64,000 nucleotides of DNA from Chitinophaga caeni (GTDB taxonomy: Bacteria > Bacteroidota > Bacteroidia > Chitinophagales > Chitinophagaceae): the NCBI RefSeq assembly GCF_002557795.1, contig NZ_CP023777.1:2923001-2987000 (forward strand). The letters run 5' to 3'. Below the pieces are notes generated by a model. That model did not search any database. It was not told where the DNA came from and saw nothing but the letters and a program-made list of their open reading frames with translations. This document shows positions 1-8,734 of the stretch, in pieces (within the stretch, counting starts at the first letter, position 1; every line of letters starts with the position of its first letter). Made by a program: the position numbers and the translations under genes.

Positions 1-2051
1 TTAGCGAATGTCAATGCCAACATACCTTGTTTCTTCAGGTTCGTTTCGTGGATACGGGCAAATGATTTCACCAGGATCGCGCGAACACCTAAATGACGGG
101 GTTCCATGGCAGCGTGCTCACGGGAAGAACCTTCTCCGTAGTTTTCATCACCCACTACAACAGAACCGATATTGGCAGCTTTGTAGGCGCGGGCTGTAGC
201 CGGTACAGGACCGTATTCACCCGTCAATTGATTTTTAACGCTGTCTGTTTTATCGTTGTAAGCATTCACGGCGCCGATCAACATGTTATTAGAGATGTTG
301 TCTAAGTGACCGCGGTATTTCAACCAGGGACCAGCCATAGAGATGTGGTCAGTGGTACATTTACCTTTGGCTTTAATCAACAATTTCAACCCTTTTAGGT
401 CAGTACCTTCCCAAGCTTTAAATGGAGCTAATAACTGTAAACGGTCGCTGGTAGGAGATACTACAACTTCAACATTGCTACCGTCCGCTGCCGGAGCTTG
501 GTAACCGGGATCATCCACTGCGAAACCGTTCGGAGGTAATTCAAATCCTTTAGGTTCATCCAGTTTAACATCTTTACCTTCTTCGTTTTTCAAGGTGTCT
601 TTCAAAGGATTGAAAGTTAAATCACCCGCGATAGCCAAAGCGGTAACGATTTCCGGGGAAGCTACGAAAGCGTGGGTCGAAGCTAAACCGTCGTTACGTT
701 TTGCGAAGTTACGGTTGAAAGATGTGATGATGGAGTTTTTACGGGTAGGATCGTCAATATGACGTGCCCATTGACCGATACAAGGTCCGCAGGCATTGGC
801 TAATACGATACCGCCTATTTTATCAAAAGTCTTTAATAAACCATCCCTTTCAATGGTAAAGCGAACTTGCTCGGAACCCGGGGTGATGGTAAATTCAGAT
901 TTTACTTTCAGATTTTTAGCAACCGCTTGTTCAGCTAAGGAAGCGGAGCGGGAAATATCTTCGTAAGAAGAGTTCGTACAAGAACCGATCAAGGCTACTT
1001 CCAATTTCTCCGGCCAGTTGTTTTCTTTAACGGCTTGAGCAAATTTAGAGATCGGCCATGCTAAATCCGGGGTGAAAGGACCATTTACATATGGCTCTAA
1101 TTCATCCAGGTTGATTTCGATAACTTGATCGTAGTATTTAGAAGGATCTGCATACACTTCTGTATCGGGACGTAAATGATCTTTTACGCCATCAGCTAGC
1201 GTTGCAACTTCTTCGCGGGCAGTGATTTTCAGGTAGTCAGACATCTTTTGATCGTATGCGAATACGGAGCAAGTAGCACCGATTTCAGCACCCATGTTAC
1301 AGATGGTTCCTTTACCGGTAGCGCTCAGGCTATCGGCGCCTTCACCGAAATATTCAACGATGCAACCGGTACCACCTTTTACGGTCAGGATACCAGCTAC
1401 TTTCAAGATTACATCTTTGGCAGAAACCCAACCGCTCAATTTACCGGTCAGTTTCACACCGATTAGTTTTGGCATTTTCAGCTCCCATGGTAAACCGGCC
1501 ATCACGTCTACCGCGTCAGCACCACCAACGCCGATTGCCAACATACCCATACCGCCGGCATTAGGGGTGTGGGAATCAGTACCGATCATCATACCGCCTG
1601 GAAAAGCGTAGTTTTCGATCACTACTTGGTGGATAATACCAGCGCCCGGTTTCCAGAAACCGATGCCGTATTTATTTGAGATGGAAGATAAAAAGTCGTA
1701 AACTTCTTTATTGGTATCTATTGCAACCGCTAAATCTTGTTCAGCACCTACTTTCGCTTGAATGAGGTGATCGCAATGCACCGTAGATGGAACCGCTACT
1801 TGATCACGACCGCAAGTCATGAATTGTAAAAGCGCCATTTGCGCCGTAGCATCTTGCATCGCTACGCGATCCGGGGCAAACTCCACATAAGATTTACCTC
1901 TTTCATAAGCAGCAGTGGTTGGTGCATATAAGTGTGCATACAAAATCTTTTCTGACAGTGTCAGCGGACGACCTAACATTTTACGGGTAGCTTCCACTTT
2001 ACCCGGCAGTTCCGCATACACTTTTTTAATCATGTCAATATCAAACACCAT
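1..2051 (-). CDS. Aconitate hydratase, C-terminus outside window
   Basis: Aconitase of the TCA cycle, interconverting citrate and isocitrate with a [4Fe-4S] cluster in the cytoplasm. About 683 codons are visible from ATG at 2051. The frame is still open at base 1, reading LTFA, which in mitochondrial-type aconitases lies some 70 residues before the end. Visible motifs are the substrate-binding [13 protein letters not shown] stretch, [11 protein letters not shown] with the first cluster cysteine, [11 protein letters not shown] with the other two, and [19 protein letters not shown] with the swivel-domain serine and arginines. The length and motifs fit the mitochondrial/AcnA-like form of about 755 residues rather than AcnB. 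It stands alone on this strand, and its upstream neighbour is divergent. Which acn paralogue name applies cannot be decided here. Confidence 0.95.
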   Translation of the reverse strand, partial: MVFDIDMIKKVYAELPGKVEATRKMLGRPLTLSEKILYAHLYAPTTAAYERGKSYVEFAPDRVAMQDATAQMALLQFMTCGRDQVAVPSTVHCDHLIQAKVGAEQDLAVAIDTNKEVYDFLSSISNKYGIGFWKPGAGIIHQVVIENYAFPGGMMIGTDSHTPNAGGMGMLAIGVGGADAVDVMAGLPWELKMPKLIGVKLTGKLSGWVSAKDVILKVAGILTVKGGTGCIVEYFGEGADSLSATGKGTICNMGAEIGATCSVFAYDQKMSDYLKITAREEVATLADGVKDHLRPDTEVYADPSKYYDQVIEINLDELEPYVNGPFTPDLAWPISKFAQAVKENNWPEKLEVALIGSCTNSSYEDISRSASLAEQAVAKNLKVKSEFTITPGSEQVRFTIERDGLLKTFDKIGGIVLANACGPCIGQWARHIDDPTRKNSIITSFNRNFAKRNDGLASTHAFVASPEIVTALAIAGDLTFNPLKDTLKNEEGKDVKLDEPKGFELPPNGFAVDDPGYQAPAADGSNVEVVVSPTSDRLQLLAPFKAWEGTDLKGLKLLIKAKGKCTTDHISMAGPWLKYRGHLDNISNNMLIGAVNAYNDKTDSVKNQLTGEYGPVPATARAYKAANIGSVVVGDENYGEGSSREHAAMEPRHLGVRAILVKSFARIHETNLKKQGMLALTFA

Positions 2052-2230
2052 GGAAATTAAGAATTTAAGAGCGGTTAAAAAATGCACCGCGAAGTTAATC
2101 AAATTTGGACAGTTTTTAAACTTTTCAACCTGGTTCCTGGCCTTAAATCTATGATACCAGCCAGTTATAAATAAGCCTTTTTAACCTTACCGTCATAAAT
2201 TACCTCCTGGATTACCTGGTAAGAGGTATT

Positions 2231-2260
2231 TTGAAATGAAAAATAATTATGATAAATTTG
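2231..2260 (+). promoter_or_regulatory. Bacteroidota promoter of the PspC-like gene
   Basis: A TTTTG ending at 2233 and an exact TAAATTTG at 2253-2260 are separated by 19 bases, matching the Bacteroidota -33/-7 consensus (TTTG, TAnnTTTG). The -7 box ends four bases before the ATG at 2265, so the transcript would start at or next to the start codon. Confidence 0.65.
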
Positions 2261-2264
2261 ATAT

Positions 2265-2486
2265 ATGAACAGGTTGAGAGATTTTATCGAATGGCAAGCC
2301 TTTGGAGTATGTTCTACCATCGGTAACAAGCTGGGCGTCGCAAGCTCCCGGATTCGATTGTTTTTCATTTATGCCAGCTTCCTGACCATGGGTTCCCCGG
2401 TAATTATTTACATGATTCTCGCATTCTGGGTAAATATGAAAAATTATATTAGCTATGGTCGCCGCAATCCATTGAAATATCTATAA
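2265..2486 (+). CDS. PspC-like small membrane protein
   Basis: A 73-residue protein resembling the PspC domain found in stress-related membrane proteins. The PspC signature is recognisable: FGVCSTIGNKLGV followed by SSRIRLFFIYASF and a hydrophobic stretch SPVIIYMILAFWV, corresponding to the usual GVCGGLA...LVRL...YLILWL layout. There is one clear membrane segment at roughly residues 40-57 and a basic C-terminal tail. It is a stand-alone domain with no helix-turn-helix, so a regulatory role cannot be claimed. No ribosome binding site is visible, in line with a promoter box only four bases upstream. It is divergent from aconitase and followed by a 47-bp repeat array. Confidence 0.7.
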   Translation: MNRLRDFIEWQAFGVCSTIGNKLGVASSRIRLFFIYASFLTMGSPVIIYMILAFWVNMKNYISYGRRNPLKYL

Positions 2487-2520
2487 TCTGCAATTATGAA
2501 ATCTGTTTTGCAGGATAGAT

Positions 2521-2920
2521 CTGTTAGGATGGCTGCTGTTAGGATGGCTTCGCGAAGCCATCCCGGCAATTAACAAATTATCTTGTTCTCCCCATCAGGA
2601 AAATCCATCCCGGCAATTAACAAATTATTTTGTTCCCCCATCCGGAAAATCCATCCGGCAATTAACAAATTATCTTGTTCTCCCCATCAGGAAAATCCAT
2701 CCCGGCAATTAACAAATTATTTTGTTCTCCCCCATCAGGAAAATCCATCCCGGCAATTAGCAAATTATTTTGTTCCCCCCATCAGGAAAATCCATCCCGG
2801 TAATTAACAAATTATTTTGTTCCCCCATCAGGAAAATCCATCCCGGCAATTAACAAATTATCTTGTTCCTCCCCATCAGGAAAATCAATCCCGGCGATTA
2901 ACAAATTATTTTGTTCTCCC
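2521..2920. repeat. 47-bp tandem repeat array with internal dyad
   Basis: About 7.6 copies of a 46-48-bp unit start at 2562, 2609, 2655, 2701, 2749, 2796, 2842 and 2890. Each begins CCCGGCAATTAACAAATTAT and ends AGGAAAATCCAT. Several copies contain the dyad AACAAATTATTTTGTT (arms AACAAA/TTTGTT). Others carry TTATCTTGTT, with one mismatch. Differences are single substitutions and one-base changes in C runs. Just upstream are two 15-bp direct repeats (2521-2550) and a perfect 22-bp palindrome at 2542-2563. There are no unique spacers, so this is not a CRISPR array. It fills the gap between two genes and its function is unknown. Confidence 0.9.
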
Positions 2921-2931
2921 AATTAAAAAAA

Positions 2932-3342
2932 TCAAGCCAATGAATAATTAGTCATTCCATGATAATGATTCTGCAATTGATGAACCATAATAGCTTCTCC
3001 AAGCTGGCGACTCTCATCCCTATAATGCAAGATTAATTGTGGGTGATGCCCCGGTGCATACCAAATAATTGAAAAGGGACCTTTGACATACAATTTCCCG
3101 TTGGGCGTATTCCCGTTTTGCAGGGTAAACTGTAATTTCAGCAATTGGGCCTCATCTAATGGAATGGGGGAAAGATCCTGGGGTTCGTACCAATACTCGG
3201 TATCATTTTCTTCAAATGCAACACAGGCTTGTTTGGCTTCGTGGTCAACTTGAACGATACTGCCTTGTTTGGTTTCCTCTTCGTATTTCGCCATTACCCA
3301 ATCTCCCGGTTTTAACTCGTTTAATGGAATCATAGCTTGCAT
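2932..3342 (-). CDS. Conserved hypothetical protein, 136 aa
   Basis: A small soluble protein with no signal peptide or membrane segment. The N-terminal half, LNELKPGDWVMAKYEEE with GSIVQVD, looks like a small beta barrel of the 'G-D-x-V-x-A-K-Y' kind. The C-terminal motif VHQLQNHYHGMTNY resembles the 'V-H-x-L-Q-N-x-Y' ending of short Bacteroidota proteins often seen in phage and mobile regions. That resemblance is from memory and was not searched. The start ATG at 3342 has a second in-frame ATG three codons later (MQAM). The stop lies twelve bases beyond the 47-bp array. No function is assigned. Confidence 0.75.
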   Translation of the reverse strand: MQAMIPLNELKPGDWVMAKYEEETKQGSIVQVDHEAKQACVAFEENDTEYWYEPQDLSPIPLDEAQLLKLQFTLQNGNTPNGKLYVKGPFSIIWYAPGHHPQLILHYRDESRQLGEAIMVHQLQNHYHGMTNYSLA

Positions 3343-3426
3343 TTTTTTGGTGTGATATGAATTTACGGAATTATATTTAAAATTTTCACGGACAGGGTGT
3401 CGCGGCTTAAAATTTAATCTCCTTTT

Positions 3427-3462
3427 AAAAAAATGGGCTGAACAAGTTGCCCTGCTCAGCCC
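3427..3462 (-). terminator. Intrinsic terminator after kdsA
   Basis: On the minus strand a GGGCTGA/TCAGCCC stem (3435-3441 with 3456-3462) is followed by seven T residues (A run at 3427-3433 on the plus strand). It lies 24 bases beyond the kdsA stop. Confidence 0.85.
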
Positions 3463-3485
3463 ACGGATTATCTATCCGATATTGC

Positions 3486-4322
3486 TTAAGAATGTTGTAC
3501 ACCCGGTTGATACACTGCTTGGCGGATACGCACCAAGTCTTCCAATAAGGGTTCCAACAGGTCCAAACGGAGCATGTTGGCGCCGTCTGATTTCGCATTA
3601 GCCGGATCGGGATGCGTTTCTATAAATAATCCATCTGCACCGGTTGCGATAGCAGCTTTCGCAATTGTTCCGATCATATGAGGATTACCACCCGTCACAC
3701 CACCGGTTTGATTCGGCTGTTGTAATGAATGGGTTACATCCATCACGACAGGCACGCCATGCGATTTCATGATCGGGATATTCCGGTAATCCACTACTAA
3801 ATCCTGGTAACCGAACGTGGTTCCCCTTTCAGTGAGCATAATATTTTTATTCCCCGCTTGTTCAATCTTTTCTACAGCGAACTTCATCGCTTCGCCACTT
3901 ACGAATTGACCTTTCTTAACGTTTACAAACTTACCTGTGTCTGCCGCGGCTAACAGGATGTCGGTTTGCCTGCACAAGAAAGCCGGAATCTGTAAAATGT
4001 CTACATAGGCTGCTGCCATGGCCGCTTCTGCTGCCGAGTGAATATCGGAAGTTACCGGTACGTTGAAAGTTTGACCGATTTTCTGTAATAACTCTAATCC
4101 TTCCACATCGCCCACACCGGTAAAGGAGTGGATACTCGTTCTGTTTGCTTTGCGGTAAGAGGCCTTGAATACATATGGTATATTCAACCTTTTACAGATG
4201 GTGCTAACCTTCTCGGCAACGGTCATTAGCAGGGCCTCATCCTCAACAACACAAGGTCCGGCAATTAAAAAGAAATTGTCGGGGTTATATTGTTCTTTAA
4301 ATAAAGATTTTAAAATTTTCAT
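3486..4322 (-). CDS. kdsA: 3-deoxy-8-phosphooctulonate synthase (KdsA)
   Basis: Condenses arabinose-5-phosphate with phosphoenolpyruvate to give KDO-8-phosphate, the precursor of the inner core sugar of lipopolysaccharide; cytoplasmic. It has 278 residues, the normal length. Characteristic stretches are IAGPCVVED near the N-terminus, FKASYRKANRTS, LTERGTTFGYQDLVVDYR and MDVTHSLQQPNQTGG. Cys24 in AGPC matches the metal-dependent class, whereas enzymes such as that of E. coli have Asn there. It is transcribed alone, and a strong terminator follows. A TAATTTTG box ends four bases before the ATG, suggesting a leaderless transcript. Confidence 0.96.
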   Translation of the reverse strand: MKILKSLFKEQYNPDNFFLIAGPCVVEDEALLMTVAEKVSTICKRLNIPYVFKASYRKANRTSIHSFTGVGDVEGLELLQKIGQTFNVPVTSDIHSAAEAAMAAAYVDILQIPAFLCRQTDILLAAADTGKFVNVKKGQFVSGEAMKFAVEKIEQAGNKNIMLTERGTTFGYQDLVVDYRNIPIMKSHGVPVVMDVTHSLQQPNQTGGVTGGNPHMIGTIAKAAIATGADGLFIETHPDPANAKSDGANMLRLDLLEPLLEDLVRIRQAVYQPGVQHS

Positions 4323-4326
4323 GGCG

Positions 4327-4334
4327 CAAAATTA
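4327..4334 (-). promoter_or_regulatory. Promoter -7 box of kdsA, four bases from ATG
   Basis: On the minus strand TAATTTTG matches the Bacteroidota -7 consensus TAnnTTTG and ends four bases before the kdsA ATG. No good -33 TTTG is seen at the expected distance. Confidence 0.45.
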
Positions 4335-4515
4335 CGGATTTTAAAGTCAACTTGGTTACGTAGATCGCCCTATGAAGGCTTTACAAAGTAATTGCATGAT
4401 AGTTTTATGACAATTCTGTATCAAAGGATGTGTGGCAATGTTGAAGATATTGTAAAGCGATGGGGTCATGTTATTAAAAATAGGGCAGAGCGCGTTAATA
4501 TTACAGTCAACAAAC

Positions 4516-4523
4516 TAAATTTG
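4516..4523 (+). promoter_or_regulatory. Promoter -7 box of the threonine dehydrogenase gene
   Basis: Exact TAAATTTG, 21 bases before the ATG at 4545, with no convincing -33 element. Confidence 0.45.
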
Positions 4524-4544
4524 GCCTTTAATTAGCAGTTATAT

Positions 4545-5501
4545 ATGAAGAAAGATAAGATTTTAGTCATCGGCGCCTGTGGGCAAATTGGTGTGGAGCT
4601 TACCCTGGCTTTGCGAAAGATGTACGGAGATGCAAACGTGGTTGCTTCCGATTTAAGGGAAGAGCATGATTTGCTGAAAGGCACCGGTCCTTACGTGTCG
4701 TTGGATGTGATGAATAAAGAAATGCTCCACGTGTTGATCATCAGGCATAATATCACGCAGGTATATTTACTGGCTGCTATCTTATCGGCTACGGGTGAGA
4801 AAAACCCGCTGCTGGCTTGGCATATCAATATGCAAAGTTTGTTGAATGTCCTCGACATCGCCAAGGAAGAAGGTTTGGATAAAGTGTATTGGCCTAGCTC
4901 TATCGCCGTATTTGGCCCTAACTCTCCGAAGGAAGAAACTCCGCAACATACGATTATTGAACCTACCACCATATATGGAATCAGCAAGTTTGCAGGTGAA
5001 CGCTGGTGCGAATATTTCCACGAACGTTATAACGTGGATGTCCGCAGCTTGCGCTACCCCGGCCTAATTAGCTATAAGTCCGCACCGGGTGGCGGTACGA
5101 CTGATTACGCGGTGGAAATTTACCATGAAGCTTTGGAAGAACAGAAGTATGAATGCTTCTTATCTGAAGATACTTATTTACCGATGATGTACATGCCGGA
5201 TGCTATCCGTGCCACCATCGAGTTGATGGAAGCAGATGCTTCGAAGATCTCCATCCGTGCCGGTTACAACCTCGGCGCCATGAGCTTCTCCCCGAAAGAA
5301 ATAGCGGCGGAAATTAAAAAGCATATCCCGGGTTTCAAGATCAGCTACGAACCGGATTACCGCCAGGCGATTGCCAACGGGTGGCCGGGTTCTATCGATG
5401 ATGATCTTGCACGTAAAGATTGGGGTTGGAAACATGAATATGACCTCGAGAAGATGACCGTTGATATGTTGGCGCACTTAGGACCAAAGTATTCCAAATA
5501 A
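4545..5501 (+). CDS. L-threonine 3-dehydrogenase, SDR (epimerase-like) type
   Basis: An NAD-dependent short-chain dehydrogenase of the extended, UDP-galactose-epimerase-like group, 318 residues. The Rossmann glycine motif GACGQIG is at residues 10-16 and the catalytic pair Tyr144-x3-Lys148 is in YGISK. The SSIAVFGPNSP segment, the SYKSAPGGGTTDYAVEIYH loop and the DYRQAIANGWPGSIDDD region are typical of the threonine dehydrogenases of this family, which oxidise threonine to 2-amino-3-ketobutyrate. The closest alternative is another NAD-dependent epimerase/dehydratase, but the GGGTTDYAV loop favours threonine dehydrogenase. It forms a single-gene unit ended by a bidirectional terminator shared with cysN. 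Confidence 0.85.
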   Translation: MKKDKILVIGACGQIGVELTLALRKMYGDANVVASDLREEHDLLKGTGPYVSLDVMNKEMLHVLIIRHNITQVYLLAAILSATGEKNPLLAWHINMQSLLNVLDIAKEEGLDKVYWPSSIAVFGPNSPKEETPQHTIIEPTTIYGISKFAGERWCEYFHERYNVDVRSLRYPGLISYKSAPGGGTTDYAVEIYHEALEEQKYECFLSEDTYLPMMYMPDAIRATIELMEADASKISIRAGYNLGAMSFSPKEIAAEIKKHIPGFKISYEPDYRQAIANGWPGSIDDDLARKDWGWKHEYDLEKMTVDMLAHLGPKYSK

Positions 5502-5534
5502 ACAAGGCAAGAAAAGCAGCCCTATAAAAGTATG

Positions 5535-5560
5535 AAAACCCGGTGCAGTACCGGGTTTTT
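5535..5560. terminator. Bidirectional terminator
   Basis: The perfect stem AAAACCCGGT/ACCGGGTTTT with a short GCAGT loop is followed by T residues on the plus strand and by TTTTC on the minus strand. It lies between the convergent threonine dehydrogenase gene and cysN. Confidence 0.85.
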
Positions 5561-5590
5561 CATTTTATAACGTTGCCCTATAAACGGGAA

Positions 5591-5615
5591 AAGCGGCTAC
5601 GCTCGGCAGCCGCTT
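5591..5615 (-). terminator. Hairpin downstream of cysN
   Basis: The stem AAGCGGCT/AGCCGCTT has a nine-base loop and lies 26 bases past the cysN stop. The following T tract on the minus strand is weak, so it may only help the stronger hairpin at 5535-5560. Confidence 0.5.
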
Positions 5616-5640
5616 AGTGTAATAGCTTACATATAAATAT

Positions 5641-6894
5641 CTACCTTACAAATCCCACCGCAACGGTTGCATTCGTTGATTCATCGATCAAGATGAAAGT
5701 TCCGTTTGATGGATTGCTTGCATATGTATCTGCAAATATCGGTTGCGCTGTTTTAAGCGTGATAGCGCCGATGTCGTTTAAACCTAGTTCATGTTGCCCG
5801 TCTAAAACTCTTTGGGTCGTCACTTCCACTACATGGTTAACCTGCTGCACTTTCGCTTTCACACGGTTGGATCCATGTTGTAATAGAAATGTTCTCCCCG
5901 CCGTTAACTTTTGTTGATCCATCCAGCAAACCTGCGCTTTGATTTCTTTCAACCCCCCCGGTACTTCATCACTTTTCACTAACAAGTTGCCGCGGCTTAC
6001 ATCTATCTCATCTTCCAGGGTTATCACGATGCTTTCTTGTGCTTTTGCCGATTGTAACTGCTGGTCGAATTTCTCGATGGATTTAATCTTGCTTTTGTGC
6101 AGCGATGGCAATGAAACCACTTCATCGCCCACGCTGAAAACGCCACTGGCCACCTTCCCGGCGAATCCACGGAAATCGTGAAATTGTTCTGTTTTTGGAC
6201 GGATCACATATTGCACGGGGAACCTTGCAGGTCTATGCTGCGCATTTTCTGCATGTTCTACTTGTTCGAGGTAAGGAAGGAGCGGCGTACCTTGATACCA
6301 AGGCATTTTCTCTCCTTGGGTCACGAGGTTTTCCCCGTAGATGGATGAAATAGGAACGAAATGAACTTCTTGCTCTTTAAAAGTAGATTGTTCTATCAAC
6401 TGCTTAAAGTCATTCACGATAGCATCGAACCTCGCCTGGTCGTAATTCACAAGATCCATCTTGTTGACACATACTACCAGGTGCGGGATGCGCAACATTT
6501 GCGCGATGTAATAGTGACGGTAAGTTTGCTCCACGATTCCCTTCCTGGCATCGATCAGGATCAACGATACCTGTGCCGTGGAAGAGCCGGTGACCATATT
6601 GCGGGTATATTCAAAATGGCCCGGTGTATCGGCGATAATATACTTACGGTTCGGCGTGGAAAAGTAAATGTGGGCTACATCGATCGTGATACCTTGTTCC
6701 CTTTCGGCAATTAAGCCGTCGGTAAGCAGGGAAAGGTCGGTAAAGTCCAGCCCTTTCCTTTTACTGGCAGCGTGCAATGCTTCCAGCTTATCCTGGGTGA
6801 TGGAATTGGTATCGTACAGCAACCTGCCGATCAACGTACTTTTACCGTCGTCTACACTTCCAGAAGTTGTAATTCTTAAAACATCCATATTCAA
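5641..6894 (-). CDS. cysN: Sulfate adenylyltransferase subunit 1 (GTPase, CysN)
   Basis: The regulatory GTPase subunit of ATP sulfurylase. GTP hydrolysis drives the otherwise unfavourable formation of adenosine 5'-phosphosulfate by CysD. The elongation-factor-like G domain shows G1 GSVDDGKST at residues 12-20, G3 DTPGH at 89-93 and G4 NKMD at 144-147, followed by two beta-barrel domains. With 417 residues it has the CysN-only length, without a fused CysC kinase, so PAPS is not made by this protein. That fits the APS-type reductase in the same operon. It is last in cysH-cysD-cysN, 51 bases after cysD. Confidence 0.96.
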   Translation of the reverse strand: MNMDVLRITTSGSVDDGKSTLIGRLLYDTNSITQDKLEALHAASKRKGLDFTDLSLLTDGLIAEREQGITIDVAHIYFSTPNRKYIIADTPGHFEYTRNMVTGSSTAQVSLILIDARKGIVEQTYRHYYIAQMLRIPHLVVCVNKMDLVNYDQARFDAIVNDFKQLIEQSTFKEQEVHFVPISSIYGENLVTQGEKMPWYQGTPLLPYLEQVEHAENAQHRPARFPVQYVIRPKTEQFHDFRGFAGKVASGVFSVGDEVVSLPSLHKSKIKSIEKFDQQLQSAKAQESIVITLEDEIDVSRGNLLVKSDEVPGGLKEIKAQVCWMDQQKLTAGRTFLLQHGSNRVKAKVQQVNHVVEVTTQRVLDGQHELGLNDIGAITLKTAQPIFADTYASNPSNGTFILIDESTNATVAVGFVR

Positions 6895-6945
6895 TATTTT
6901 TAATCACCGGTAGGTGATGAACCTGTCGAAATAATTGCTAATATT

Positions 6946-7851
6946 TTAGAAGTAACCTGCCTGTTTCCTTCTTTCCATGGCCGCTTCGGATCGTTTATCA
7001 TCAATACGGGCGCCCCTTTCAGATATCTTGGCTGCTAATATCTCCTCGATAATATCTTCCAGTTTGCTGGCTTCTGATACTACCGCGGCCGTACAAGTCA
7101 TATCGCCCACGGTGCGGAAGCGTACTTTTCCTTTGAATGGTTTTTCTTCTTCCGTCGTGTTCAGGAAGGGAGAATAAGGCCAATACATTCCATCCCTTTC
7201 GATGATTTCACGTTCGTGCGAAAAATAGATGCTCGGTATGGCAAGGTTCTCCTCGCGTATATAATTCCAAACATCGAGCTCGGTCCAGTTGGAAATCGGG
7301 AATATGCGGACATTTTCACCGATGTTGATTTTCCCGTTCAGCATGTCGAACAGTTCAGGGCGTTGTATCTTGGCATTCCATTGACCAAACTCATCCCTTA
7401 CGCTGAAGATGCGTTCTTTGGCACGGGCTTTCTCCTCGTCGCGCCGGGCGCCACCTATGCAGGCGTCAAATTTCAACTCCTCGATGGCATCCAGCAGGGT
7501 AACGGTTTGCAAGGCGTTACGGCTGGCGTATTTGCCGGTTTCTTCCTTCACCTTTCCTTGATCGATCGAATCTTGAACATTTCTCACGATCAGTTCCAAG
7601 CCCAGGGTTTCTACTAACCAATCCCTGAATTGAATGGTCTCAGGAAAATTATGACCCGTATCCACATGTAATAAAGGGAACGGGATTTTGCCGGGTGCGA
7701 ATGCCTTTTGAGCTAAACGAACCAAGGTAATGGAGTCCTTTCCGCCGGAGAAAAGGATGGCGGGCTTTTCAAACTGCGCGGCCGTTTCACGAAGGATGTA
7801 GATTGCTTCATCTTCCAAGGCTCTTGGAAATTGCCATTGTATCTTGCTCAT
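6946..7851 (-). CDS. cysD: Sulfate adenylyltransferase subunit 2 (CysD)
   Basis: The catalytic subunit of ATP sulfurylase, joining sulfate to AMP from ATP. It is a PP-loop enzyme of 301 residues with SGGKDS at residues 35-40, the ARRDEEKARAKERIFS segment and FPISNWTELDVWNYI, all hallmarks of CysD. The C-terminus GARIDDKRSEAAMERRKQAGYF is also conserved in the family. It sits between cysH (35-base gap) and cysN (51-base gap), so the three are surely co-transcribed. Confidence 0.97.
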   Translation of the reverse strand: MSKIQWQFPRALEDEAIYILRETAAQFEKPAILFSGGKDSITLVRLAQKAFAPGKIPFPLLHVDTGHNFPETIQFRDWLVETLGLELIVRNVQDSIDQGKVKEETGKYASRNALQTVTLLDAIEELKFDACIGGARRDEEKARAKERIFSVRDEFGQWNAKIQRPELFDMLNGKINIGENVRIFPISNWTELDVWNYIREENLAIPSIYFSHEREIIERDGMYWPYSPFLNTTEEEKPFKGKVRFRTVGDMTCTAAVVSEASKLEDIIEEILAAKISERGARIDDKRSEAAMERRKQAGYF

Positions 7852-7886
7852 TGAATAATTTTTTTATAAATGCCTGAAAGGATTTT

Positions 7887-8573
7887 TTAACCGTGGAGCC
7901 CGCACTCTTTATGCGATTGTTCCCACCACCACCTGCCTGCCCTGGGGTGTTCTCCCGGTTCGATAGCCCTGGTACAGGGGGCACAACCGATGCTGATAAA
8001 TCCTTTGTGATGTAATTTGTTGAACGGAACATTATGCTGGTCTAAGTATTCCAACATTCGTTCGTATGACCAATCGATCAGGGGATTGTATTTATAAAGT
8101 TGGCGGTGTTCATCCCATTCAATGGGTTTCATATCATGCCTGTTATCGGATTGTTCCGCCCGCAGGCCAGTAATCCAAACTTTCACCCCTTGCAATGCCC
8201 GGTTGAGTGGTTCCACCTTGCGGATGAAACAGCATTCTTTCCTGTTTTCCACGGAATCGTAAAAACTGTTCAGCCCTTTTTCTTGCACGAGTTGCTCCAC
8301 GGCTTCCGTCCGGGGGAAATACACCTCGAAGGGCTGTTTATACCTCGCACGGGTGAGGTCCATGACATCGTATGTTTCTTGGAACAAGCGACCCGTGTCC
8401 AGGGTAAATACCCTTACCGGTAAGTTGTTCTTCCAGATGATATCCGCAATTACCTGGTCTTCCTGCCCGAATGAAGACGAAAATGCCACCTGGCCGGGAA
8501 ATTCCCGGGTCAACCTGGCAATCGTTTCCGCTATGGAAGGTTGATCTGCTAGTAAACTATCTAATTCTTGCAT
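7887..8573 (-). CDS. cysH: Assimilatory APS reductase (CysH family)
   Basis: Reduces activated sulfate to sulfite using thioredoxin. It has 228 residues. The PP-loop motif SSSFGQEDQ starts near residue 32, and the catalytic cysteine is Cys224 in the C-terminal ECGLH motif. Four further cysteines, the pair Cys114-Cys115 plus Cys197 and Cys200 (CAPC), form the signature that binds a [4Fe-4S] cluster. This marks enzymes that use APS directly rather than PAPS, and is consistent with the absence of an APS kinase domain in CysN. It is first in the sulfate operon. A TAATTTTG box and a GCCC-n3-GGGC dyad lie just upstream. Confidence 0.95.
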   Translation of the reverse strand: MQELDSLLADQPSIAETIARLTREFPGQVAFSSSFGQEDQVIADIIWKNNLPVRVFTLDTGRLFQETYDVMDLTRARYKQPFEVYFPRTEAVEQLVQEKGLNSFYDSVENRKECCFIRKVEPLNRALQGVKVWITGLRAEQSDNRHDMKPIEWDEHRQLYKYNPLIDWSYERMLEYLDQHNVPFNKLHHKGFISIGCAPCTRAIEPGEHPRAGRWWWEQSHKECGLHG

Positions 8574-8588
8574 GTATCTGTTTTAAAA

Positions 8589-8606
8589 GCCCGTAGGGCA
8601 AAATTA
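8589..8606 (-). promoter_or_regulatory. cysH promoter -7 box and overlapping dyad
   Basis: TAATTTTG (minus strand, 8606-8599) matches TAnnTTTG and runs straight into the inverted repeat GCCC-TAC-GGGC (8599-8589). The start site would lie inside or just after the dyad, a position where a repressor or stem could control the sulfate operon. Confidence 0.45.
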
Positions 8607-8690
8607 CATAAATCCTATAAAAAAGATAGACTAAAGGGAGATAATATTTAAAAAAAATGATAAATGGGGTTGGGAGGGGGGCCTGGGAGG

Positions 8691-8720
8691 TAAAAAAATA
8701 CCGCGGTGTATGCCGCGGTA
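8691..8720 (-). terminator. Terminator of the Rrf2 regulator gene
   Basis: The stem TACCGCGG/CCGCGGTA (8699-8720), with a six-base loop, is followed on the minus strand by TATTTTTTTA. Confidence 0.85.
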
Positions 8721-8734
8721 CCAAGGAAGTTATT

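Noticed and set aside
2583..2807. Repeat-protein-like ORF across the 47-bp array
   Set aside because: The unit length is not a multiple of three and varies from 46 to 48 bp, so any frame changes from copy to copy. No start signals.
2562..2920. CRISPR array
   Set aside because: Repeats are directly tandem with no unique spacers, and there are no cas genes nearby.
4729..4746. Possible ParB-binding parS site (CCACGTG core)
   Set aside because: It lies inside the threonine dehydrogenase coding region and the right arm does not match the parS palindrome. No other candidate was seen near parAB.
4691..5477. Several minus-strand ORFs inside the threonine dehydrogenase gene
   Set aside because: The plus-strand gene has strong family motifs. 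The opposite frames have none and overlap each other.
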